The position numbers were made by a program, and so were the translations under genes. Source: Cololabis saira (lineage: Eukaryota; Chordata; Actinopteri; Beloniformes; Belonidae). From it: a stretch of 64,000 bases of DNA. Shown piece after piece: positions 54,879 to 64,000 of this stretch; position 1 is the first letter of the stretch, and every line of letters starts with the position of its first letter. The stretch is taken from NCBI RefSeq assembly GCF_033807715.1, contig NC_084599.1, positions 1,823,501 through 1,887,500 of the forward strand, given 5' to 3'. The notes under the pieces are model-generated. The model made no database searches. It was not told where the DNA came from and saw nothing but the letters and a program-made list of their open reading frames with translations.

Positions 54879-55266
54879 AGACAGAAAACACACAACGCAG
54901 ATTCGGTAGGAATGTTTTGATTTAGCCTGTTTTTGGTCATCTAAATATGATTATTACCTCAAAGTAAAAAGAAAATTACTATCGGGGCCCGAGTAACACT
55001 TTTTTTTTTTCTGTGTTAATGTTGGACTCATTTAGTATGACACAAACCCTTACTGTAGGACTTAATGTCATTACTAAGTTAGGCCCCTCTCTACATAAGA
55101 GGGCATTCCCTAGATCCACCAACAGGATCGGATTACCGGAGGACGAGAGGATCCTCCGCGTTTTGGAAGCGCATCTGTTCATTTCATTTTGTTTGTTTTA
55201 TGCCACTGTTCTGGCAGTGTTAGGGGAGCTACCGATGTTTTTTTTATGTCTTTGTTGTTGACAGTA

Positions 55267-58200
55267 ATGCAGGGTAACAATGTGAGAATAGCGTCCTTAA
55301 ACGTTAATGGCTTAAATAACCCAATTAAAAGGGGAAAAGTAATGGCAAAAATGAGGAAAGAAAAAGTCCAAGTGATATATTTACAAGAAACACACTTATC
55401 TCAACAGGAACACGATAAATTGAGGAAATTTGGATTTAAAAACGCCTTTTTCAGTTCATTTAAGAAGGGTCCAAGGAGAGGAGTTGCCATATTAATTTCT
55501 AACTCTATTAATTTTGAAGTCATTAAAGAAATAAGAGACAAAGAAGGGAGATATGTACTTGTAAAAGGGAAGATGGACAATAATATAGTTACTTTGGTCA
55601 ATGTATATGTGCCACCCAATTCTGATAGAAAGTTTCTTAAATTGGTGTTTGAGATCATAGCCTTGGAAAATGAAGGAATTTTAATATGTGCAGGGGATTT
55701 CAACATGATTCTGAATGCTAAATTGGACACAACTAACAATAAGAGAAATAAGACGCATCTATCAAAGCTTGTCAATACCTCTCTAACTGAACTAGGACTG
55801 TTTGATGTTTGGAGGGAACTCCACCCGCTAGACAGGGACTACACACATTATTCTGCTCCACACTCCGTGTATTCCAGAATAGATTTTTTTTTTATGAACA
55901 CAGTAGACAGATATCGAATAGAAGAATGCAAGATAGGGATAACTGATTTGTCTGATCACAGTATAATTTACCTTAATATCCACCTAAATAGGAGAAGTAA
56001 AAATACACTATGGAGACTAAATGTGGGCATGCTGAACAACCAGGAACTTCAAAAAGAAATTAAGAAAGATATTAAAAACTGCATAGAAGAAAACAAAGAC
56101 AGCCCAGTGGATCTTACTATACTGTGGGACACAGTTAAAGCTGTAATGAGAGGGAGGTTAATAGCAAGGGCAGTTTACCAAAAAAAGATTAGAGAGGAAA
56201 ATTATAAAAAGTTGACTAAACAATTAAAAATATTAGAACAACAACATAAAGACAACAAAGATGAAATAGTTTTACAACAAATAATTAGTGTGAGACGACA
56301 GATAGATGTTATTCTAAGTAATGAGGTTGAAAAAAAACTGAAATTCATGAAACAAACCTACTATGAAGCAGGACCCAAAGCAACTAAATATCTGGCAAGA
56401 CGGCTTAAGGTCCAGCAAGCCTCTAATACCATAAATAAAATTAGGGACCCCACAACAGAACAACTATTGTTTGAACCTGAAGAAATAGAAAAGGTATTTA
56501 AAGACTATTATGAAAACTTATATTCCCAACCCGTAACAAAAGAAGAGAATGAAATGAAAGATTTTCTGGATTTATTGGACTTACCATCTATTGGAGAGGA
56601 GCAAAACAAGAAGTTAATTACCAACATCACTATGAAAGAACTAGATGCTGCAATTAGCAGATTAAAGTCAAACAAAACACCAGGTAGTGATGGATTTCCC
56701 AGCGAGTGGTATAAGGTATTTAAGGAAGAATTATCTCCACTACTCCTGAGTTCTTTTAATCAAACTCTGACTGAGGGAAAACTGCCCCCCTCCTGGAAAG
56801 AGGCTATAATTTCCGTTATACCAAAAGAAGGGAAAAACAAAGAATACTGCGAATCCTACAGACCTATCTCAATCCTGAACGTGGATTACAAGATCTTTAC
56901 TTCAATAATTTCTAAAAGATTTGAAAATTTTATGTCTGACTTGATTGATGAGGATCAATCCGGTTTTATAGTGGGTAGGCAGACTCAGGATAATGTCAGG
57001 CGTACCCTTCACATAATAGACCAGATTCAAAAGCAGGGACTGAGAGCAGTATTAGTGGGACTTGATGCGCAGAAGGCTTTTGACTGTGTAGGCTGGGGAT
57101 TTTTATACCAGGTGATGGGGAGATTAGGGATCCAAAAACAGTCAATACATTGTATTCAAAGCCTTTACCAAGAACCTACAGCGAGGATCAAAATTAATGG
57201 ACATCTAACTGATAGATTTGTTCTACAATGAGGGACTCGGCAAGGATGTTGCCTTAGCCCGACCTTGTTTGCAATATTTATTGAACCATTGGCACAAATG
57301 ATCAGGCAGAGCGACAATTTAAAAGGAATCCAAATAGGAGGACAAGAACATATTATAGGACTTTTTGCAGACAATGTTATTGTGACTCTCCAAGACCCAG
57401 ACAGAACCTTTCCTAAACTGATGTCGATATTGGAGGACTTTAGTAAGTACTCAGGCTATAAATTAAACATAGCAAAAACACAAATTCTCAAACTAAATTA
57501 TTCCCCAAGCCGAGAAATTAAAGAGAAATACAAAATCAAATGGAATGCTAAAGTGATCAAATATCTGGGTGTGATACTGGCAAAAAACCTCAATAAAACA
57601 TTCGAAATAAATTATAATCAGATTAATGACAATATAAAGACAGATATCAGGCGGTGGTCAGCTTTCAACATGGATTTTGAGACACGGATTGAGATAATAA
57701 AAATAAACGTATTACCAAGATTGCTGTACCTTTTTCAATCCATCCCACAAATGATTCCAGAGATACAATTCAGACAATGGGACAAACTTATATCTAGTTT
57801 TATCTGGGCCGGACAGAAACCAAGGGTCAGGTATAAGACACTTCAATTGCAAAGGGAGGAGGGCGGATTGTCCCTACCCAACCTGAAACAATACTTCTAT
57901 GCAGCCCAAGGGAGGTTCCTGGTTTGTACATGCTGCCCACTATACCAGGCAAGATGGAAAGATATAGAGGCCAAGATAGATATTTTCCAAATTCAAACAT
58001 CATTAGGAGACATAGGAAATAAAATCTCTCGACAAAGCAATAACGAAATTATTAAACAAACAATGGATATTTGGAGTAGGATGGTGAAAGAATATAATAT
58101 GGAGGGGGACATCACATTATTAATTTGGCCTGCTCTGGATCCCAAATTTAAGCCAGGAATCAGTGACGTTGGTTTCCGACGATGGTGGGACATGGGTATT

Positions 58201-58940
58201 ACCGCAATATGTACCACCGTGAGTTAGTTCACGGTGGATCCTTTAAAAGTTTTGGGGAATTACAAAAGGAATTTGGACTTGAATATAAGGAATTTTTCAG
58301 ATACCTACAAATAAGAGACTACTATGACAGAAGAAGAAAATCAACATTGACTAAGGAAGGTAATGTAGTGATAGATGTTCTGACTGAAGCCTATAAAATT
58401 AAGAGTAAAAAAATTATTTCCAGAATATATCAGGGCCTTCAGAAACAGAACGGGTACAACACAGGATATATTAAAGTAAAATGGGAGAAAGAACTAAATA
58501 TAGAAATGTCGCAGGAGGACTGGCGCTCAATGTGGAATGCACAGCATTCATCCACAAGTTCAAAGAAGTGGAGAATATTTGGTTGGAAAAATTTGATCCG
58601 CTACTTTGTCACACCAAATATTAAGAGCAAATTTTCTCAATCACAGGAACAGTGCTGGAGGCAGTGTGGAAACTTGAACGCTGATCACTCTCATATCTTC
58701 TGGTTATGTCCAAAAATCCACATTTTCTGGGAAAATATATGTATCGCTGTGGGGAAGATTTTGGGATATAAGGTTCCTAATGATGTTAAAGTTTTGTATT
58801 TCTGTGATTTGGCAGATGATGTGATTAGGAAGGAAGACTGGTATCTGTGCAAAATATTGCTAATGGCCTGTAAAAAGACAATCACCAAGAACTGGTATAA
58901 ACCTGAGACCCCAGGTCTTAATCAATGGATGGACAGTTAA
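55267..58940 (+). pseudogene. Tx1/L1 ORF2: endonuclease plus RT, three lesions
   Basis: From the ATG at 55267 the frame has the endonuclease ([48 protein letters not shown]) and RT ([45 protein letters not shown]). A TGA at 57229-57231 stands before [13 protein letters not shown]. The catalytic box at 57364-57378 reads FADN where the family has FADD, so the second catalytic aspartate is replaced. A frameshift near 58205 leads into the C-terminal frame (58182-58940) with a Cys/His region (CWRQCGNLNADHSHIFWLC). The copy cannot retrotranspose with its own RT. Confidence 0.88.
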
Positions 58941-59221
58941 AGAAATATATGCTATGGAGAAGATGACTTTCTGTTTGAGGTCCAAAGGAGCGACCTTCCA
59001 CAGGAAATGGGCGAAATGGGATGCATTTATTGGAGGAATAGAGGACGCTTTCAGTTAAACAGGTCACTTGAGCTGATTGGACATTGTCATGACATAACAT
59101 CATCTATATAGGAGCCCCCATGTTTTTGTCTGTTTTTTTTTTTTGTTGTTGTTTGTCTGTTTGTTGTATAAGCTGAAAATACTAAATAAAAAGTTTAAAA
59201 AAAAAAAAAAAGTAACCCACG

Positions 59222-60968
59222 TTTTCTGTTCAGCACTGTAGCCAGGCTGACAAAGAGTCACAACTCTGTTGAGCCGTGCATTCCTGCAGCTCTCAGTAGT
59301 GAGGACTTTATGAGCTTCTTCAACAGTAAAATCACGAGAATTAGAGAAGAAATCAACCAGCCGGTTGTAGGTGTTTCTTCAGCTTTAGCGACTTCCCTAC
59401 GCTCTGACTTATCTCTAGACTGTTTTGATCCTATATACCTCCCTGAGCTGACCTCACTCGTCAATAGAGCTAAGTCAACCACATGTATGTTAGACCCCAT
59501 CCCGACTCGACTATTCAAACATATTTTTTCTCTTATTGGTACGACAATACTGGACCAAATTAACCTATCCCTAAGTTTAGGATATGTACCACAAGTTTTC
59601 AAAGTCGCAGTAATTAAACCTTTACTTAAAAAACCTTCTCTTGACCCAGACACCTTAGCTAATTATAGACCAATTTCCAACCTTCCATTTGTGTCTAAAA
59701 TTCTGGAAAAGGCAGTTTCAAGCCAGTTATGTGACTATTTGTATAGAAATGATCTGTTTGAAGTCTTTCAGTCAGGGTTCAGAATGCATCATAGCACAGA
59801 GACAGCACTTGTTCGAGTCACGAATGACCTCCTTATGGCCTCAGATAAGGGATTAGTGTCCATACTGGTTCTACTGGACCTCAGTGCTGCTTTTGACACT
59901 ATAGATCATGGCATTTTACTGCACAGGTTAGAGCATGTTGTTGGGATTAAAGGGACAGCTCTATGTTGGTTTAAATCATACCTATCTGACAGGTTCCAGT
60001 TTGTTCATGTACATGAGGTTTCTTCAGAACAGTCAAGGGTCTGTTATGGTGTTCCGCAGGGTTCAGTGCTAGGGCCAATCTTGTTCAGTTTATACATGCA
60101 GCCGTTGGGAAGTATAATCCAGAATCACGGCATACACTTTCATTGTTATGCTGATGATACGCAGCTCTACTTGTCTATGAAGCCGGATGAAATAGAACCG
60201 TTGGTTAAACTTCAGGCATGTCTTAGGGACATCAAGGACTGGATGTCCAGAAATTTCCTGCTTCTAAATTCAGATAAAACAGAGGTTATCATTCTTGGTC
60301 CAGAGCATCTTAGGAAGGGATTAGATGGTGTTGCGATGGCTTCCAGTGCAACTGTGAGAAACCTTGGTGTTATTTTCGATCAGGATTTGTCGTTTAAACC
60401 ATATGTCAATCAGGTTTGTAAAATAGCCTTTTTCCATCTCCGTAATATTGCAAAGATTAGGAAAATCCTCTCGCAGAGTGATGCAGAAAAACTAGTTCAT
60501 GCGTTTGTATCTTCTAGACTAGATTACTGTAATGTGTTGTTAGCAGGATGTCCAAGTAATTTGCTGAATAGGCTCCAGCTGATCCAAAATGCAGCAGCAC
60601 GAGTACTGACAGGAATTAGCAGGAGAGACCACGTCTCTCCAGTGTTAGCGTCGCTCCATTGGTTACCCGTAAAATTCCGAATCCAATTAAAAATTTTATT
60701 ACTTGCGTATAAAGCCCAAAACGGCTTAGCTCCGCATTATTTGCAAGACCTGATAGTGCCTTATGTTCCTGTCAGAGCTCTCCGTTCTCAGAGTGCAGGT
60801 TTACTCGTAGTTCCTAGAGTATCTAAATGTAGATTTGGAGGGCGGGCGTTCTGCTATCAGGCACCACTACTATGGAACCAACTTCCAATCTGGGTTAAGG
60901 AGGCTGACACCACCTCCACCTTTAAAACTAAACTTAAAACATTTCTGTTTAGTAAAGCCTATAGTTAG
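59222..60968 (+). CDS. L2 ORF2, part 2: reverse transcriptase
   Basis: Immediately after the duplicated target the frame reads FLFSTVARLTKSHN and continues without a stop through MLDPIPTRLFK, NYRPISNLPF, LLDLSAAFDTIDH, YGVPQGSVLGPILF and YADDTQLYL (catalytic Asp pair near 60152) to the C-terminal AKIRKILSQSD, LLAGCPSNLLNRLQ and FSKAYS. With part 1 the ORF is about 1040 codons, the usual length for L2 ORF2, and carries no other lesion I can see. Confidence 0.92.
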
Positions 60969-61048
60969 TGTTTAGTAAACCTCTAGCTGGTGTTGGTAAA
61001 TCTGTAGGTAGTGTAAACTTTAGTGTGTCAGAGTCGCTCCTGTAGTTT

Positions 61049-61460
61049 CTTTTGCTGGCCCCCCCTTCTCCTCCCTTTTCTCTCTTTTGTCCATGTTGCA
61101 GCATCCTTTGCCGGACACCGGAACCTGCAGGTGGTCGTGGGTGGCTTGTAGCTTGCATTACGGAGCACAAGTCTTTCCCTGACCCTGCACCCCAACCTGG
61201 GACTTGCTGATTGGGCCGGAGCTTCGGGAGCTGCGTGCTGGCCTGCGGTCCCCACCCCTGGTCATCCCGTTGCTGGCCCCCCTTCTCCTCCCTTTTCTCT
61301 CTCTGCAGGTGGTCGTGGGTGGCTTGTAGCTTGCATTACGGAGCACAAGTCTTTCCCTGACCCTGCACCCCAACCTGGGACTTGCTGATTGGGCCGGAGC
61401 TTCGGGAGCTGCGTGCTGGCCTGCGGTCCCCACCCCTGGTCATCCCGTTGCTGCTTCCAC
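61049..61460 (+). repeat. Tandem duplication in the L2 3' UTR (178-bp offset)
   Basis: The segment starting ctgcaggtggtcgtgggtgg occurs at 61125 and 61303 and the copies are nearly identical to about 61453. The first copy is preceded by an extra ttgtccatgttgcagcatcc. Confidence 0.88.
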
Positions 61461-61755
61461 CTGCCTGCTGTGCTGTTGCCGTCCCTGACCCACCAGTCTG
61501 GCCCTCGGCAGGAGGGTCCCCCCTTATGAGCCTGGTCCTGCTCAAGGTTTCTTCCCTCCTAAAGGGGAGTTTTTCCTTGCCACTGTTTGGCTTAAGGTTT
61601 TTCTTAAAAAAAAAAAAAAAAAAAAAAAAGGTTTTTCTCCCACTAGGGGAGTTTTTACCTGCCATTGTTTATGTAATAACTGCTCGGGGGTCATGTTCTG
61701 GGTATGGGTCTCTGGAAAGCGTCTAGAGACAACTCTGTTGTATTAGACAACAGAG

Positions 61756-61756
<1 letters not shown>

Positions 61757-61811
<55 letters not shown>
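61757..61811. repeat. (TA)n tract near the L2 3' end
   Basis: A TA microsatellite of about 45 bases lies between the L2 3' UTR and its aataaaattgaattg tail. Confidence 0.9.
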
Positions 61812-61812
<1 letters not shown>

Positions 61813-61941
61813 AATAAAATTGAATTGAATTGAATTGTATATAAAGGCTAAATGACTCGTCCGCGCTGCTGCCAATCATGCTGCCAATAGACCCCTTTCC
61901 GTGTTTGTAAACAAGTATGACGTAGGCAAGCTGCGCGCGCA

Positions 61942-62200
61942 TTGTTGAGGCAGAATGTCGAGTTCATGTCACTTTACACCAGCCGATTGACGGAAAAAGA
62001 TCGTGGAAATTACCTTATTAAACTAACTTTGGCGGATGGAAAGCAACTTCCCGATCCATACGGGATTACAGAGTGGAAGGAAGATATCACAAAGTGGCCC
62101 GATGTCCAATGGCCCAATATTCATCTGTATTTGGTTGAGAAACCTAGTGTTTACACTCAGGAGAAGCTGCGACACTGTCAGCAGCTGTCACAGCTGAAGT
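61942..62200 (+). pseudogene. ISL2EU second gene (YqaJ-type protein), first exon
   Basis: The frame reads SRLTEKDRGNYLIKLTLADG, then LPDPYGITEWKEDITKWPDV and YLVEKPSVYTQEKL, the N-terminal signature of the SWIM/YqaJ-nuclease protein of ISL2EU elements. After QEKLR the sequence no longer matches the family, and the nuclease domain is absent, so an internal deletion has removed the rest of the gene. The start codon is uncertain: the ATG at 61942 is in frame, but another ATG at 61954 is in a different frame. Confidence 0.72.
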
Positions 62201-62249
62201 TTGTAAAGAATTATGACAGTCAACTGAATGTATTTTATACACTAGACAT

Positions 62250-62920
62250 TTTAAGTTATTTTATTATTTCATATTTATTTAATTTATCTTATTATTTTTG
62301 TTAATTTACTGTGTCCCCTTTGTTTCTTAATGAGTTTCATTAAGCATTGCCTTTGAATGAAAGCCATGTCATGTGTACCTTTGTCTGTGCTGGCTGAATG
62401 AAGTTGATAGTTATTTAAAAAAAATTAAAAATTAAAAATTATATGAGCTTTATTGTCCATCCTGCATCTCACATTATCACCATTAATGTACAGAAACCTA
62501 TTCCCACTAATATGATAAAAAGAAAAACATTAAAAGGCATATAATGCAAAATACTGTTTTTTAAAACTTAGTTCGTTATTTTTAGGTAAATTCATTATTT
62601 TTATTTGAGGGTTTGTGGGGATTAATATATCTATAATATACCTGAGTTTGATATACAACACATATAGTGAATATATGTATATTTGTGCAGCATATTTACA
62701 GCTGTGGAAGTTGGATGTTTGTAGCTTTAAAAAGAGAAAATAATCAATACATTTACACAATCAGTGAGAAAAAACAAATAACTAAGTAAATAAGTTTATT
62801 AGCAAAATTTTAATAGTCAAGTAAATCATTAATGGCTGATATTCGATTCATAGTCACAGCTCCAAATCACTGATGAGAAAATAAAAAAATGTTAAGACTT
62901 GATGTTATTATTCAGAACCC
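62250..62920. other. AT-rich centre of the ISL2EU element
   Basis: No coding features were seen. It lies between the truncated second gene and the end of the transposase. Confidence 0.5.
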
Positions 62921-63954
62921 TTATTTCTTAGATTTTTTCGGAACAACACTTTTGCTAAGGTTTGTGAGACTAGCACACACAATAACAATATCATCTAGAA
63001 GGTCGGCCTGTGACAGTGGAATTCTTGTCTGCAAAATTCTGAAGTTCTTCCATCTCCCTATAACACGTTCGACATGTATCCTGACACGTGACAGTTGTCT
63101 TGATGTGTCGACCTCCTGTGCAGAAAGTTGCCGTTTGCCTTTGGTGAAAGCTGGAATGCGAAGGGTGGCACCATGAGCTGCAAGTTCTTTGGCGATAAGA
63201 AATCCCCTCTCTGCCAAAATCTCATCATTAAATTCCAAAAGATCATAAAATCCTGATTCTTTTGTTATCCTCTTGTCAGAAACCCACCCACCCCAACCCT
63301 TTGAGAGAAATGAAATAGCCCCAGCTGGAGTGATGCCAATCAAATATTTCAAGGTGTTATTGTCTTTATAGTTTGACCACGACTGGGACCTGGAGGTCAT
63401 ATGACTGGGTCTATTAATGAAAATCTCGGTGCAATCTATTATACAGCGGCATCCCTTAAATTTTCGCTTGAACATTTAAGGCATATTTCTTAGTGTAGCT
63501 TCCTTGCTTGGCCATTTAATAAGTGGCTTGAGTATTATGGCCAGAGCTGGTATCCAGCTCTGACAAATTTTAGACAAGGTAGCTTTCGAGATCTTAAACT
63601 TATAGGCTAAATCCGTGTTAGTTAGGCCCAACCTTAATTTCATTAACACTATCAAAAGATGATCCTGTAGAGAGAGCTTCTTGCTGAATATTTTTACACT
63701 TCCTGCAATTTTGGTGCACAACCAGTTAAAGAGCACAGATGTTATTCCAGTGATAAACAACAGTTGTACCATGTTGCACTTAATATTTGAGTATGAAAAT
63801 GTAGACTTCTTCAGCTCCTCTTTAAGTCTCTCATTTTCATCTCGCAGCTGTTGATACTTTTCCTGCAGGTTGACGTGGTCACTCTTCAGCTCGGTGTACC
63901 TCAGGTTCAGGTCATTGTATTCTGTCCTCGTGACTGGGATGTCCTCTTCAGCTT
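62921..63954 (-). pseudogene. ISL2EU transposase: coiled coil plus DDE domain, one stop
   Basis: After an acceptor near 63955 the minus strand reads EDIPVTRTEYNDLNLRYTEL and KYQQLRDENERLKEELKK, a coiled coil, then LLFITGITSVLFNWL, LSLQDHLLIVLMKLRLGLTN and a helix-turn-helix. A TAA at about 63476-63478 interrupts the frame after RNMP. The DDE domain follows in the same frame: CRCIIDCTEIFI (first Asp), YLIGITPAGAISFLSKGWGG, ILAERGFLIA and RVRIHVERVIGRWKNFRIL (Glu). The second catalytic position, usually Asp in ADRGF, reads Glu (AERGF, about 63205-63220). The frame ends KSVVPKKSKK. The THAP domain should lie upstream, outside the window. Confidence 0.83.
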
Positions 63955-64000
63955 TAGCAGAAAAGAGAACAGTTGAGAATTGAAGACGAGATGGATGGAT

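Larger units (their letters stand above)
53667..59207 (+). mobile_element. Tx1/L1-type LINE, near full length, polyA tail
   Basis: The element begins gcttccggtttggacatgga and ends aataaaaagttt plus an A-run, flanked by the duplicated aaaagtaacccacg. It has ORF1 (53802-54878) and ORF2 (55267-58940, with lesions). The ORF1 coiled coil plus RRM, the lack of an RNase H and the polyA tail place it in the L1 group, closest by eye to fish Tx1/Keno-like lineages. Confidence 0.9.
52010..61840 (+). mobile_element. L2 LINE, 5' truncated, with a nested Tx1/L1 element
   Basis: The element has the end of an esterase-type ORF1, a full ORF2 split at 53666 by a 5.5-kb LINE, and a 3' UTR ending in aataaaattgaattgaattg. 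The target duplication around the nested LINE is aaaagtaacccacg (53653-53666 and about 59208-59221). The L2 ORF2 is open on both sides and in register, so L2 was intact or nearly so when hit. Confidence 0.92.
61885..64000. mobile_element. ISL2EU-type DNA transposon, right part beyond the window
   Basis: The left end region (agacccctttccgtgttt, gtaaacaagtatgacgtagg) precedes a plus-strand exon of the second ISL2EU protein, while a THAP-linked DDE transposase reads leftwards from beyond 64000. The two genes face each other, as at 19718-22677. The right TIR and the THAP exon are outside the window. Confidence 0.8.

Noticed and set aside
62530..62760. A 76-codon minus-strand frame in the AT-rich ISL2EU centre
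   Set aside because: The composition is AT-driven, and no link to the transposase exon or any domain is visible.

Overview
This window looks like teleost fish genomic DNA, probably a percomorph (inference). It contains one recognisable single-copy host gene, tmco1, in a landscape built almost entirely from nested transposable elements typical of ray-finned fish: L2, RTE-like, Rex1/CR1-like and Tx1/L1-like LINEs, a Ty3/gypsy element, Tc1, Harbinger, ISL2EU and hAT-like DNA transposons, and long CA and TA microsatellites. No bacterial, organellar or CRISPR-like content was seen.

Layout. 0-8.3 kb: a DNA-repeat fragment split by a 251-bp solo LTR, a nearly complete Ty3/gypsy element on the minus strand (LTRs 1393-1550 and 6744-6915), a tRNA-derived SINE and a hAT-like MITE. 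8.3-14.3 kb: a minus-strand LINE whose frame is split by a 2.4-kb polyA retroposon, which is itself split by a 1.6-kb Harbinger-like element with a CAG target duplication. 14.3-19.7 kb: a possible long LTR, an orphan L1/Tx1 ORF1, AT-rich DNA and a short tandem duplication. 19.7-22.7 kb: a decayed ISL2EU element with THAP-transposase exons facing a second-gene exon. 22.7-31.3 kb: MITEs, LINE fragments and a 5.2-kb TIR element carrying Myb/SANT-like remnants, a second copy of the polyA retroposon and a 1.2-kb mini-LTR element.

31.3-48.0 kb: tmco1 on the minus strand, seven coding exons, 187 codons plus stop, with a 10.9-kb last intron. That intron holds a Tc1 element and a LINE split by a Harbinger-like element, which in turn contains an RTE-like LINE and a 431-bp MITE. 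A second Tc1 element lies in the intron between exons 4 and 5.

48.2-51.75 kb: a Harbinger-like transposon with a three-exon Myb/SANT gene, interrupted by an 863-bp palindromic MITE with TTAA target duplications. 52.0-61.8 kb: an L2 LINE with an esterase-type ORF1 end and an ORF2 that is open throughout except for a 5.5-kb Tx1/L1 insertion. 61.9-64.0 kb: the start of another ISL2EU element, with the second-gene exon on the plus strand and a DDE transposase on the minus strand running off the window.

The elements act selfishly and do not form a pathway. The most informative content is insertion order, which exact target duplications let one read, and the specific lesions that disabled each element. 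I found no convincing new biological system; the best leads are listed as findings.
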